A stretch of 64,000 nt of DNA from Strigamia acuminata (taxonomy: Eukaryota; Arthropoda; Chilopoda; Geophilomorpha; Linotaeniidae), in assembly GCA_949358305.1 (NCBI GenBank), contig OX442314.1:51406581-51470580 (forward strand), read 5' to 3'. Below, piece by piece: positions 30,090-41,164 of this stretch. How positions within the stretch are numbered: the first letter of the stretch is position 1; every line of letters starts with the position of its first letter. Under the pieces are notes generated by a model. The model did no database searches. It was not told the DNA's origin and saw only the letters and a program-made list of their open reading frames with translations. Both the position numbers and the translations under genes were made by a program.

Positions 30090-33000
30090 CTACTCTTTTC
30101 CTACGACCTTTCCGTCTTTTATAAACGGATTACTTCCACGGGGCCGCAGGTGATGAGTCGAGACAGGTACGACGTTTTTTGTTGTTTTTTGTGTCTGTAC
30201 CTCCTCATTATTGTTTTCTTTTTTATCCGTGTTTTTTGTGTTTGTTTCAGGAGTTTCTCCTGTTTCCCCCCCGACCAAAATTGGATCCGGAACGGATTCA
30301 ACTATCTCGTTTACCGGAGGTGAAGGGGCGTCGAAATACTCCTCGTTGTCACTTGGCGGTGCTTTTTCCGACTCGCCAGCGAACATATCGACGATTTGGC
30401 CGTCAGTTTTAGACTTGACTTGGCCCTTGGCCCACATTTCTTGCGGGAATTCCGGAATGTACGGAGTTAACTCTCGTACTTGTATCGACTTATGCTCGGT
30501 ATTGTCCTCGAGCTTACGTAATTTATACGCGTTACCGCCATGCTTGCCGATGATCACATACGGACCGTCTCTCTTGTCGGCCAAGCTGGCGGTGATTCCT
30601 CTCGCTGCATTTGAGAGGGTGTGTGCATCTTTCCACACCAAATCATTGATCTCGAAATTCACGAATTTTCCACCGCTTTTATCTTGTAAAATGCGGTCGC
30701 GCATGTTAAAAATGTGCGCCATCATATGCTTGTATGTGTTTGAAATTGTTTGCTCCAATCTATACACATACTCATGTGGTTTCTCCGGGTCCACCACATT
30801 TACCGACTCTGCCACTCGTGGGTCCCAAGGCACTCGTAGCTCTCGGGCGAAGTTGAGGTAGGCCGGAGAAAAATCTCTCGTCCTCGAGACTGTTGTTCGT
30901 ATGCTGAACGCGATCTCCCTCAAGTATTCATCCCACCTATTGTGGATGTCAGTGAATATACTTAATGCATATTTGATATCCCTGTTGAGTCGCTCAACGG
31001 GATTTGTTCTAGGATTGTAGGTCGAAGTATGTGACGCCACAATCCCGAATTTTTTACAAAACTTACCCCAAATTTTCGAGATAAATTGGGGTCCGTTATC
31101 GGATATTATTTTACGTGGAAATCCGTAACGTAACGCCACGTCGTATATACATTCAACGATTTTCTCTGCTGAAGGTCTAGCGACGGCGTACAACTCGGGC
31201 CAACGAGTCGCCACGTCCATTATAACGATAATGTACGCATTTTTATTTCCCGTAACGGGTTTTGGGCCCATCACATCGACACTTAAACAATCAAAAGGCG
31301 CGTAAGGCCCTAGGAAAATAGTTTCGAATGGTGATTTACTCCTCGGCTTGCACGCTTGACATCGCTGACATTGGTGGACAAAAAGAGCAATATCTTTTTT
31401 CATCCCTGTCCAGTGAAAGAGCTGTGTAGCACGATAGAGTGTTCTGCTTACTCCCGCATGGCTCGCAAGCGGGTGCCCGTGTAACAACCACAGCACGCGA
31501 CCGATTAAGGAAGCAGGTATTACTACCTTTACTGCGGTGTCCGATTCACTCAAGTCATCTTGGTGATTTGGGTGATGTTTCACTAAAAGGCCGTCATCCA
31601 ATAGGTAATCTATGGATTCGTGTGCATAACGACGCTTCTGCCTTCTGGTTAAGTTGGGCGGATATTTTCCTGTCAGTACGAATCTAGCTCTGTCCTGACA
31701 TTTTTTGTCTAATTTTTGTTGCACAATTATTTCCTCCCTTGTTGGGGGATTGCTTTTCATTTGCTTGCTGACACGAGCGTGGAAGGCGCTTAGAAGCGGG
31801 TCATTTATTCTCCGCTCTAGCTTAAATTCCTTCTTTGCGTTTGGGTAATTGTCAGCAGCTGGTTGGTATAACCGCGTCCAGAATCCACAGAATTTTACAT
31901 CTGCCGGAGACGCGGTAGGAATTTCATTCATCTTCCTTAAATCCCAACGGTGACAACTCGTAGGGCAATAAATGATGCGGGAGTCATCCTCGCCATCATC
32001 GTCAGCGTCGATTGGATCTGACACTGGTGCCCGTGACAGAGCATCAGCCACGACGTTATATTTGCCGGGCTTGTATTGAATGGTCAAGTCGCATGCCATC
32101 AGTTCTAACTGCCATCTGGCTAGTCGACCGGCTGGCTCCTTTAATTTCATCAGCCATTGTAACGCTTGATGATCTGTGTGGACCACAAATTTGGTATATT
32201 CGAGATAATCTCTGAATTTCCTTATGGCCCACACAACGGCCAAACACTCCAACTCGGTGGCGTTGTAATTTTTTTCAGCGCCTTGGAGTTTGCGACTTAT
32301 AAACATGCACGGCAGGTCTTGTTCGACTCCGTCGCGCACGTGTGTTTGGAGCAACGCCGCTCCTAACCCAACTCTGCTGGCGTCCGTGTGTAATATGAAC
32401 GGCCGGTTTAAGTCGGGTAGAGGCATTACGCCGACTTCCGTCAGCATCCTCTTTATTGCATTAAATGCGATGTTGCACTCATTTGACCATACAAATTCGT
32501 TTTCATTCTTCAGGAGGTCGGTAACTGGGGCTGCCACTTCAGCTAGGCCCGGTAGCAACCTGCCGAAGAAGTTTATCATTCCCATAAACCGTTGGACACC
32601 TTTAACGTCCTCGGGTGGTGGGAAACGATTAATCGCATCGATTTTTTCGGGGCCAATAGCTAAACCATTGACTCCAATGCGATAACCCAGGAAGGCAAGC
32701 TTCTTTCGACAGAACTTGCTCTTGCCCGGGTGGACGTGTAACCCAGCTTTTGCCAGCCGGGTGAGCACTTGGTCGATGTGCTCAATGTGCTCTTCGAATG
32801 TTTTAGAGGCAATAACTATGTCATCTAGGTATGCCCATACAAACTGATGCAGGATATCACCCAATACACTTTCGATTAGTCTCTGAAAGGTACTGGGAGC
32901 GTTCACTAAACCAAATGGCATGACGTTGAACATCAACCGTCCAATTGGCGAGTAAAATGCTGTTTTTAGCTTATCCTCTGGCCTCATCTCAACCTGCCAG

Positions 33001-34160
33001 TATCCCTTCGACAGATCCATCGTCGTAACCCAAGAAAAGGGGCTAAGCTCTCTCAAAATGGATTCGATAGACGGCATCTGTATGGGATCTATCTCTGTCA
33101 CCGCGTTTAATGGGCGGTAATCAATGCATAGGCGTGGGTCCGAGCCCGGGCGCATCACGAGCACAACTCGCGTCGCGTATTCTCCCTGGGCCTCGGAGAC
33201 AATGCCACTGTCTAGCATTTCTTTGCACATTTTTTGCACTATTTCACGTTTTTGCGGGTTCATTCCCTTATACGCAACTCGTATAGGTTTATCATCCGTC
33301 AATTTAATTTCGTGAATGGCCCTATTCGTTCGGCCCGGTTTTTTCGACAGGATCCCCTCATATTTAAGTAGGACCCTTCGTAGGGCTGCCGCTTCGTTTA
33401 ATTCTAAAGCGGCGTCGGCGACAAGCGTTTCCACTACATTGTCCCGTTGTAATTCTGTTACGAATGCTTTAAAATCGTAATCTTGAACGAATTTCTTTAG
33501 GCCTTTTTCCCACTGTGTCTTGTCGGCCGCTTCTTTTACAAGAGCTGGTGGCACGACAATTGCGGGTCTTTCCTTATCATTTCTGATATAATTCCAAGAT
33601 TTCGTTATTGGATTTGGTTGTATTGCCATTGACGCCATGAGGTCTAAGCCCAACAGAAAAATTCTGTCGCATGTGGGCAGGACCAGGAAAGGGTGCTGTT
33701 CTACCCCTCCGAGCCACTCCATGGTCAATAATATAACTCCTTTTGGACGAGCCATTCCGTTGGCGGTTTTTAGACGTATATTTTTATTAACGCCTTTTAT
33801 CTTATCGGTGAGACCCAATGATGCTACTATGTCTTCGGAAACGAACGAGCGATCTGCTCCCGAGTCTAGCAGTCCCATAATTTTTTCACGTTCTATTGTC
33901 ATGGGCAACATGCATAGGCGGTTGGTGTATTCGACCGCCACGTTGCACATGAAAACACGAAATTCTTCTGTGTCTTCGACTACTTGAGGTAATTCTTCAA
34001 GCAGTAGGTTCGGTTCTTCCGCCTCAGCCTCAGCGTTTGCGGTAATTACCTGCAAAGCGTTGTTGGCCCTGTCTTGAATTTGGGCGTTAGCTATGTCACT
34101 ACCCATTTCTTTGACTGGTGGCGGCTTATCGAACCCTTTGTTAAACCCCTTCTTCTTCAT
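30090..34160 (-). CDS. pol: Pol polyprotein of element 1
   Basis: 1,356 codons from the first in-frame ATG; translation probably enters from Gag by -1 frameshifting. Domains: aspartic protease (LLDSGADRSF, Asp99); reverse transcriptase (LCIDYRPLN near 345, MPFGLVNAPSTFQR near 415, YLDDIV 444-449); RNase H (LHTDASRVGLGAALLQ from about 590, ending with VADALSR near 708). Integrase follows with an HHCC finger (His897/His901, Cys931/Cys934) and catalytic Asp962, Asp1021 and Glu1056. The segment after the core (GPYVI..HGGNAYKLR) resembles the GPY/F module. There is no chromodomain and no internal stop. It matures the Gag-Pol precursor, copies RNA to DNA and integrates it. Confidence 0.95.
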   Translation of the reverse strand: MKKKGFNKGFDKPPPVKEMGSDIANAQIQDRANNALQVITANAEAEAEEPNLLLEELPQVVEDTEEFRVFMCNVAVEYTNRLCMLPMTIEREKIMGLLDSGADRSFVSEDIVASLGLTDKIKGVNKNIRLKTANGMARPKGVILLTMEWLGGVEQHPFLVLPTCDRIFLLGLDLMASMAIQPNPITKSWNYIRNDKERPAIVVPPALVKEAADKTQWEKGLKKFVQDYDFKAFVTELQRDNVVETLVADAALELNEAAALRRVLLKYEGILSKKPGRTNRAIHEIKLTDDKPIRVAYKGMNPQKREIVQKMCKEMLDSGIVSEAQGEYATRVVLVMRPGSDPRLCIDYRPLNAVTEIDPIQMPSIESILRELSPFSWVTTMDLSKGYWQVEMRPEDKLKTAFYSPIGRLMFNVMPFGLVNAPSTFQRLIESVLGDILHQFVWAYLDDIVIASKTFEEHIEHIDQVLTRLAKAGLHVHPGKSKFCRKKLAFLGYRIGVNGLAIGPEKIDAINRFPPPEDVKGVQRFMGMINFFGRLLPGLAEVAAPVTDLLKNENEFVWSNECNIAFNAIKRMLTEVGVMPLPDLNRPFILHTDASRVGLGAALLQTHVRDGVEQDLPCMFISRKLQGAEKNYNATELECLAVVWAIRKFRDYLEYTKFVVHTDHQALQWLMKLKEPAGRLARWQLELMACDLTIQYKPGKYNVVADALSRAPVSDPIDADDDGEDDSRIIYCPTSCHRWDLRKMNEIPTASPADVKFCGFWTRLYQPAADNYPNAKKEFKLERRINDPLLSAFHARVSKQMKSNPPTREEIIVQQKLDKKCQDRARFVLTGKYPPNLTRRQKRRYAHESIDYLLDDGLLVKHHPNHQDDLSESDTAVKVVIPASLIGRVLWLLHGHPLASHAGVSRTLYRATQLFHWTGMKKDIALFVHQCQRCQACKPRSKSPFETIFLGPYAPFDCLSVDVMGPKPVTGNKNAYIIVIMDVATRWPELYAVARPSAEKIVECIYDVALRYGFPRKIISDNGPQFISKIWGKFCKKFGIVASHTSTYNPRTNPVERLNRDIKYALSIFTDIHNRWDEYLREIAFSIRTTVSRTRDFSPAYLNFARELRVPWDPRVAESVNVVDPEKPHEYVYRLEQTISNTYKHMMAHIFNMRDRILQDKSGGKFVNFEINDLVWKDAHTLSNAARGITASLADKRDGPYVIIGKHGGNAYKLRKLEDNTEHKSIQVRELTPYIPEFPQEMWAKGQVKSKTDGQIVDMFAGESEKAPPSDNEEYFDAPSPPVNEIVESVPDPILVGGETGETPETNTKNTDKKENNNEEVQTQKTTKNVVPVSTHHLRPRGSNPFIKDGKVVGKE

Positions 34161-34183
34161 GAATGGCGCAGACGGTCGAGAAG

Positions 34184-37100
34184 TTATTTCTTCGCCGCCT
34201 GCGCTGACTCGTTTTTTGACTCGTTTTTTGCCATGGCGAGTTTAATCTCTGCCATCTGCTTCATTATTGCGTCAAATTTAGCGTCTTCTTTCGCTGTTCT
34301 TGGGCACTCATTGGAATAGTGACCCGGTTGGTTACACTTGAAACAACGAATATTTGATTTGTCTCTTGGGGCTTCAGTCGATTTTTTCTTTTCAGGGTCT
34401 GCTTTCGACGGTGGCGTGTAATTTTTCCGAAAATACTTCGGAATTCGGCCGGCATTTGGTTTTAACCTGGCGCGAAATTCTTCTACCGCTCTATCTCGAT
34501 GGATGAGATGTACTAGCGGTCCTTCCTCATCGCAACCCGTTGATAAGGTATCGCGATAGCTTCGTATTTCTTCGTCCGTCGAATAATCGTCTTTTTCTTC
34601 TTTTTCGTCTGATTTTCCGGCATCTTGTCCGGCTTCCTCCCCCTCCTTGACCTCCTCCAGTGTCGCTTGCATGGCTGACGCTGTCGGTGCCTTTTTAGGG
34701 GCGGCCAAAGGGTTGGAAGGCAGCGTGGATGTCAGTTTATTTTTTATTTGTAAACCAACGCTAGCTTCTGCCAGCTCCATTATACCGCTAAGATATTCAG
34801 TAGGGCGCATAATCTTATCTGTCACCCCATATCTTTCCGCACTCAACTTGAGACGTTTAGCGGTTGCTGCTTTCTCCGCTTCTGGTAAAGCGGAATAATA
34901 TCTCTTCTCGATATCTATCGTGTTCTCGAACAGGAAGGCGCTCATTTCTTCGTAGCTGCCTCCTGTCGGTGCCCTTTCTTCCAGTAGCACCCGTTGCGAG
35001 TACTCCGACAAACCGCCGAGAAAGAAAAGGTTGAATCCCGTGGCATGAAACTCCATCGGGGCCTTTTCGAACAACAATCTGGCGCGAATGTCGTAATCCA
35101 TTATGGTTTCACCAGGCATCTGGCGAAGACCTCGCATCTTTCGGCTCACCTCTTCGGGTGTCTCGCCGTAGCGCAGGTCGAATCTCATTAAAAAGTCGTC
35201 CCAATTGATGCCTTTCAATCCTTGGTACCACTCACGTGCCGAGCCTGTCATTAGCTCGACAATACCGTGGGTGAGCATGTCTCCTACGGTGGCTTTAGTG
35301 GCAGTCTTAATTCGAATTACTTCGTCAAGGAAGCGATCTCCCGCTTTCCATGACCCGTCGAAACGGTTCTGAATATAAAATTGCCACCTAATATTCCCGG
35401 TAACGCTCATGGTGTCTCGTCGGGAGACAGCGTATTTTTTCTTTACGCGGTCGCCAGTGTTACGATTACGATCGTTTCGTTTGCTCAGATCGATTCCCTC
35501 GGCTTTTAACGAGCCAAGTAGTGCTCTTCCAAGCTCTCCCATCGTATACTGCCGACCCGTCGAATCGGTAAACGCGCTTTGTCGGGGAAGGTCCTGAAAC
35601 TCCTCCCGTCGGTGGTCGCTATTTTCCGATCGACGTCGTTTCTCTCTATCGCGCGGAGAGTTGGATCTCTTCCGGCGATTACTTGATTTATCCTTTCGTC
35701 TGTCGTCGTTGGATGAGGGGTCGGAGCTGGGGTCGGGAGACGGTGAACGGCGTGGCGGGTTGCGCCGTGAAGAGTTTGACTCTTTCCGGCCCCTACGACG
35801 GTCGTCCCGTTCCCTTTCCCTGCGTTCATCGCGTTCTCTTTCCCTTCGTCTTTCTCCGGAACCTCTCTCCGAATCGTGATGACTGGGTGCATTTGACTCC
35901 AGTCCATCTGACGACGAATCACTATTTCCGTAGTGAAAATATTTCGGTCTTTCATCGCGTTTGCCTTCTTCTCGCGAAGAGGTGCAATCATGCGATTGTC
36001 TCCTTGACGACTCGTCGTCTTTAAGGATGGGCACTGGTTGTTGCCACTCAGACCCTTGCGGATTATCATGCTGTTGGCTTGTGAGAGCTTGCTCTTCATT
36101 TCGCCTAGCATTATTAGCGTTGATTAACCGCGTTATCGCATTATTTGTGGCTGAATCGAGAGCTTGCATGCGGGGCCGAGTTTGTTGTTCTCTGGCCGAC
36201 GCATCTCTCTTGCGCGGAGTAGCTGGTGTTGCCCTCTCCGGCTGGGGTTTGGGTTTGGCCTTCGGCGTGCGCTTTGGGTCTCCCTCTAGGCTCTCGTCGG
36301 ACAGCTCGGATGAACTGACCTCTGGTTTGCGAACGGTTTTCGGGTCATCTCGTCGCAATCTGGCCATAAATGCTCGCTCTACTTCTTGTTGCGAGTGGAA
36401 AGCATATCGATGTGCTCTCAGGGCTCGGTCAACTATTTCTACCTCCTCGGGAGTAGTCGGATTGGGCTGGGTTCTGCCGTACTCGAGAGCTTGCGCTTCT
36501 CTTTCCGCCAGCTTCCTCCGTCTCTCGCGAATGGCTTGTCGAGCCTCATTCTCTGCATCCGCTTCAAATTGAGCGGAATCAACCAATTGTTGAGCGTGTG
36601 CACCTTCAACAATGGTGATTTGTGGGGATACACTGTGCGCTTTTAAAGCTGCACGTACGATCTGTAACGTTTCGTACACTGTAATCTTCCCCGTCGGAAG
36701 GGTGTATCTCACTCCCTCCGCTTGTGCCAACTGCATCGCATCAATCAAGGTGCCCGAGACGCTGTAAGGCTGGCTCGAAACACGCTTGACAGAGGACGAG
36801 TTGGACTTGTGCCCTTCAGACACTACCGAGGCTGGTCGACTGTGCGTAATTGGCGTGTTTAGCGCTGAATTCGCTGTCGTGTCGGACGCCGTCCTTTGTA
36901 TCGAAGACGTCGCTCTCGGATCGCTCACCTCGGTATCGTGCGTTAGGCGAGGCGATTGGTTACGGGATAAAACCTCGTTTCCGCTCGTCTCGCCGTCACG
37001 ATTGGGACGCGGCGGTTTGGGGTGGGACGGATCCTCACTCCGCTCCGTCTCGTCTAATCGCTGCCTCGTCTCGGCATGAGACGGGTGCGATGCCTCCGAA

Positions 37101-37267
37101 GCGCTTCGTCGGTCTGGCTTGGCCTTGCGGCGTTTTTGCCTAGACTCGTGCGCTGAGGCTTTGGGCAAAGGACCTCCCGACCTCAAATGATAGTCGGTTC
37201 CTTTGCGACTACCGGCTCGTTTGTTAACGTCTGAGTCGGAGTCTGTTACTCGAGTATTATCTGCCAT
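34184..37267 (-). CDS. gag: Gag polyprotein of element 1
   Basis: 1,027 codons from the ATG at 37267, only 72 nt inside the 5' LTR boundary. Unusually large for a Gag. The first 400 residues are charged and low in complexity. A Ser/Arg-rich block (many RERERDERR, SSRR and SPSPDPSS motifs, about residues 440-570) follows. A capsid-like domain then appears (FYIQNRFDGSWKAGDRFLDE, REWYQGLKG, GETIMDYDIRARLLFEKAP, about 620-745), then acidic segments and one CCHC knuckle (C-F-K-C...H...C, residues 975-988). The C-terminus repeats KNES twice; those codons make the slippery sites. Stop TAA is at 34186-34184. Confidence 0.92.
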   Translation of the reverse strand: MADNTRVTDSDSDVNKRAGSRKGTDYHLRSGGPLPKASAHESRQKRRKAKPDRRSASEASHPSHAETRQRLDETERSEDPSHPKPPRPNRDGETSGNEVLSRNQSPRLTHDTEVSDPRATSSIQRTASDTTANSALNTPITHSRPASVVSEGHKSNSSSVKRVSSQPYSVSGTLIDAMQLAQAEGVRYTLPTGKITVYETLQIVRAALKAHSVSPQITIVEGAHAQQLVDSAQFEADAENEARQAIRERRRKLAEREAQALEYGRTQPNPTTPEEVEIVDRALRAHRYAFHSQQEVERAFMARLRRDDPKTVRKPEVSSSELSDESLEGDPKRTPKAKPKPQPERATPATPRKRDASAREQQTRPRMQALDSATNNAITRLINANNARRNEEQALTSQQHDNPQGSEWQQPVPILKDDESSRRQSHDCTSSREEGKRDERPKYFHYGNSDSSSDGLESNAPSHHDSERGSGERRRERERDERRERERDDRRRGRKESNSSRRNPPRRSPSPDPSSDPSSNDDRRKDKSSNRRKRSNSPRDREKRRRSENSDHRREEFQDLPRQSAFTDSTGRQYTMGELGRALLGSLKAEGIDLSKRNDRNRNTGDRVKKKYAVSRRDTMSVTGNIRWQFYIQNRFDGSWKAGDRFLDEVIRIKTATKATVGDMLTHGIVELMTGSAREWYQGLKGINWDDFLMRFDLRYGETPEEVSRKMRGLRQMPGETIMDYDIRARLLFEKAPMEFHATGFNLFFLGGLSEYSQRVLLEERAPTGGSYEEMSAFLFENTIDIEKRYYSALPEAEKAATAKRLKLSAERYGVTDKIMRPTEYLSGIMELAEASVGLQIKNKLTSTLPSNPLAAPKKAPTASAMQATLEEVKEGEEAGQDAGKSDEKEEKDDYSTDEEIRSYRDTLSTGCDEEGPLVHLIHRDRAVEEFRARLKPNAGRIPKYFRKNYTPPSKADPEKKKSTEAPRDKSNIRCFKCNQPGHYSNECPRTAKEDAKFDAIMKQMAEIKLAMAKNESKNESAQAAKK
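34211..34229 (-). promoter_or_regulatory. Tandem -1 frameshift sites, gag/pol of element 1
   Basis: On the minus strand, two A AAA AAC heptamers (34229-34223 and 34217-34211) sit in the Gag frame as xxA AAA AAC, 12 nt apart and less than 45 nt before the Gag stop. After a -1 slip, the frame is open through the Gag stop into the Pol ATG at 34160. This is the canonical slippery sequence of -1 programmed frameshifting. Confidence 0.75.
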
Positions 37268-37318
37268 TTCTTGCTTTGGGTATGATGTAATCACAGGTTA
37301 GAATCAGTTATTCAACTT

Positions 37319-37337
37319 GATCCCGGACAGGCCCCCA
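37319..37337 (-). promoter_or_regulatory. Primer-binding site of element 1 (tRNA-Pro-like)
   Basis: Two bases after the 5' LTR the minus strand reads TGGGGGCCTGTCCGGGAT, complementary to the 3' end of metazoan tRNA-Pro except for two adjacent positions. Confidence 0.65.
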
Positions 37338-37339
37338 CG

Positions 37340-38353
37340 TGTCGCGCCCCTACTTCGCTCTCGCTGACTCGTGGGTTGATTACTTAATTCGACTAACTCA
37401 CTACCGCTTTGTTCGAGCGGTTTACCCAAAGAAATGATTACACAGATATAAAAGGTAAAATATAATATAGATTTATTCTGTGGGACAATGTACAGATATA
37501 TCTTATATATATATATGAAGGGTAAGTAAAAGGTAAATCAGAATGGGTGACGGGAATGGAAAGGTAAAGGTAAGATGAAAGCTGGCTGGAATCGGCGAGG
37601 TCGTCTGTTGTCTCGTGCGTGTCCAAGATGGCGTCCTCGTTGTGGCAACGTGATGTCGTCTTGGGCCGGCGTGGCAATATGGCGTCCTCGACTCGTCTCT
37701 GGCTGGTCCTTCGGGCTCACGCTGGTCAGGCGCGAGTGAATGCTTAGTTAAAAGGCTTACTTCGGTCTGTTGTCTAGGTTTTTGTGTGGTGTCCGGCGAT
37801 CACACAGCGGCGGACTCTTCTGGCTCCCGGCGGTCACACAGCGGCGGGAACGCTCGTCGTGGTTTTACTGCAGTTTAGGCTTGTGCGACCGTTTGTCTGC
37901 ACAACTCGCTAAACTGGAGTGGTTTTTACTATTTCTAGCTGGTGTGCTAAAATAGTGTGGTAATCTTATCTCGCAGGTTACTCTGCGGAGTTTGACACTG
38001 ACCAAACGTACTCACGGTAAATTGTCCTTTGTCCTTGGTCAATCCCAGTATATTTACTTGGGCCTGATCTTGTAGGACAACGGGTTTACGTGTGTTTCTC
38101 GTTTGATGGTTGTGTTGGTTCTGCCCGCTCAGTGCAAGGCACATTCCTTTGCACAAAGCGGGGTTGACAGGTGACCGGAATCACCCAATGGTGGGGTGGA
38201 CGAGCCATCCCCACTCCCTCAGGGCAGACGCCTGTCCATTGACTAGATGTCAATGCACTGAGGGAAGGGAGACGCGCTTGCGGCTCCCCTTACACCCGAA
38301 ACGAGGTCACGAGAGAAACTCTTCGTTGACCCCGGTCCAGTCGGGTCACCACA
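37340..38353 (-). repeat. 5' LTR of element 1
   Basis: 1,014 bp; only about two substitutions from 24853-25866 were noticed (an A/G near 37539 and one near 38079), so insertion is recent. Confidence 0.93.
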
Positions 38354-38376
38354 TATTGTGTTATATCTTGTATAAT

Positions 38377-38524
38377 TTATTCATGCTTCTTTATTCCCAA
38401 ATTCAAATTATCGCAGGGCTTTGTCGCACGACATTTAATCTGATATTCTTCTAACGAAATGATATCATACTCAAAGAAAACCTGCGCTTTGAGAATTGGC
38501 TCACTGCAAACTACTGCATCTAAA
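38377..38524 (-). CDS. Unidentified terminal exon
   Basis: After an acceptor-like TTTTATTTAG near 38525 the minus strand is open for about 47 codons (AVVCSEPILKAQVFFEYD ... KKHE) and stops 20 bp before element 1. The segment is protein-like but not recognised, and no upstream exon is assigned. Element 1 is inserted in what would be its 3' UTR. Confidence 0.3.
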
Positions 38525-38669
38525 TAAAATAAAAAAATCAAATCAATTAAAATAATAAAATAATAAAAATTGTTCGAAATTAATGAAAATTGTGCCAACA
38601 TGAATCAAATTTGTCCACACTTTTAAATTGTGCCTAACGGTTTCTTCTAGCAGCAATCACCGTTCGTTT

Positions 38670-38745
38670 AGGTTAGTGGAAGTTAGTGGATGGTAGTGGA
38701 TGGTAGTGGATGTTAGTGGATGTAGTTTAGGTTAGTGGAAACGTC
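38670..38745. repeat. GTTAGTGGA short tandem repeat
   Basis: Five to seven irregular copies of GTTAGTGGATG/GGTAGTGGATG. The flanking 38530-39060 is AT-rich, including TTTTTTATTACTTTTATT repeats at 38930-39020, with no gene. Confidence 0.85.
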
Positions 38746-39066
38746 CAAATAGGTTTCCTAGCGCAAATCTTCGAAATTTGCCGTTGAAACTGGTACCTGG
38801 AGTGGCTGAAACCAGCCGCGTTTGGCGGTTGAGGCTGGCAAAAAACAATTCGCACCTAAGACGAAATATTTATTTATTTAATTATTTTGGTGGAATAATG
38901 GCATAAAAAAAATAAAAAAAATTATTTTTTTAAAAATATTTTAATACTTTTATTTTTTTCAATATTTTTTTTATTACTTTTATTTTTTTTAATATTTTTT
39001 TTATTACTTTTATTTTTTTATTTACTAAATATTCTACATTTCTCAAATCATGACTGGGATACGCAA

Positions 39067-39976
<910 letters not shown>

Positions 39977-40104
39977 ATTATATTACAGCTTAGGCAATAA
40001 ATGTTGTTAACTAAAAGCTTGTCCAATTTAATAAATAAAAACTAGTACTTTAAAGAAAAAATACCAGGGGGAGGGCTTGACCTTTACCCCCGGTCTAGCC
40101 CGAG

Positions 40105-40108
40105 ACCT
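40105..40108. repeat. Target-site duplication ACCT of LTR element 2
   Basis: ACCT precedes the left LTR and recurs at 53615-53618 right after the right LTR. Confidence 0.88.
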
Positions 40109-41128
40109 TGTCGCGCTCAACTCTAACCGTCGCTAACTCGTGGGTTGATTACTTAATTCGACTAACTCACTACCGCTTTGCTCAAGCGGTTTACCCAAAG
40201 AAATGATTACACAGATATAAAAGGTAAAATATAATATAGATTTATTCTGTGGGACAATGTACAGATATATCTTATATATATATATATATAAAAGGTAGGT
40301 AAAAGGTAAATCGGAATGGGTGAAGGGAAATGGAAAGGTAAAGGTATGATGAAAGCTGGCTGGAATCGGCGAGGTCGTCTGTTGTCTCGGTCGTGTCCAA
40401 GATGGCGTCCTCGTTGTGGCAACGTGGTGTCGTCTTGGGCCGGCGTGGCAATATGGCGTCCTCGGCTCGTCTCTGGCTGGTCCTTCGGGCTCACGCTGGT
40501 CGGGCGCGAGTGAATGCTTAGTTAAAAGGCTTACTTCGGGCTGTTGTCTAGGTTTTTGTGTGGTGTCCGGCGATCACACAGCGGCGGACTCTTCTGGCTC
40601 CCGGCGGTCACACAGCGGCGGGAACGCTCGTCGTGGTTTTACTGCAGTTTAGGCTTGTGCGACCGTTTGTCTGCACAACTCGCTAAACTGGAGTGGTTTT
40701 TACTATTTCTAGCTGGTGTGCTAAAATAGTGTGGTAATCTTATCTCGCAGGTTACTCTGCGGAGTTTGACACTGACCAAACGTACTCACGGTAAATTGTC
40801 CTTTGTCCTTGGTCAATCCCAGTATATTTTACTTGGGCCTGATCTTGTAGGACGACGGGTTTACGTGTGTTTCTCGTTTGATGGTTGTGTTGGTTCTGCC
40901 CGCTCAGTGCAAGGCACATTCCTTTGCACAAAGCGGGGTTGACAGGTGACCGGAATCACCCAATGGTGGGGTGGACGAGCCATCCCCACTCCCTCAGGGC
41001 AGACGCCTGTCCATTGACTAGATGTCAATGCACTGAGGGAAGGGAGACGCGCTTGCGGCTCCCCTTACACCCGAAACGAGGTCACGAGAGAAACTCTTCG
41101 TTGACCCCGGTCCAGTCGGGTCACAACA
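40109..41128 (-). repeat. 3' LTR of element 2
   Basis: 1,020 bp, apparently identical to 52595-53614. Confidence 0.93.
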
Positions 41129-41139
41129 CTTCCCCCTCC
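41129..41139 (-). promoter_or_regulatory. Polypurine tract of element 2
   Basis: Minus strand GGAGGGGGAAG abuts the 3' LTR, as in element 1. Confidence 0.85.
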
Positions 41140-41164
41140 GAGCTCAGACCGTGGGGCTGAGCGA

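Larger units (their letters stand above)
24853..38353 (-). mobile_element. LTR retrotransposon element 1, complete, 13,501 bp
   Basis: Minus-strand Ty3/Gypsy-type element. It has 1,014-bp LTRs (24853-25866, 37340-38353) that I see differing at about two positions, a primer site at 37319-37337, and gag 37267-34184. Pol (34160-30090) follows through a -1 slippery site. A noncoding stretch with three hairpins, a spliced ORF3 (29599-25903) and a purine tract next to the 3' LTR complete it. TSD TATT. All three genes are open, so it appears intact and potentially active. It belongs to the same family as element 2 (40109-53614), with scattered substitutions between the two. Confidence 0.93.
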
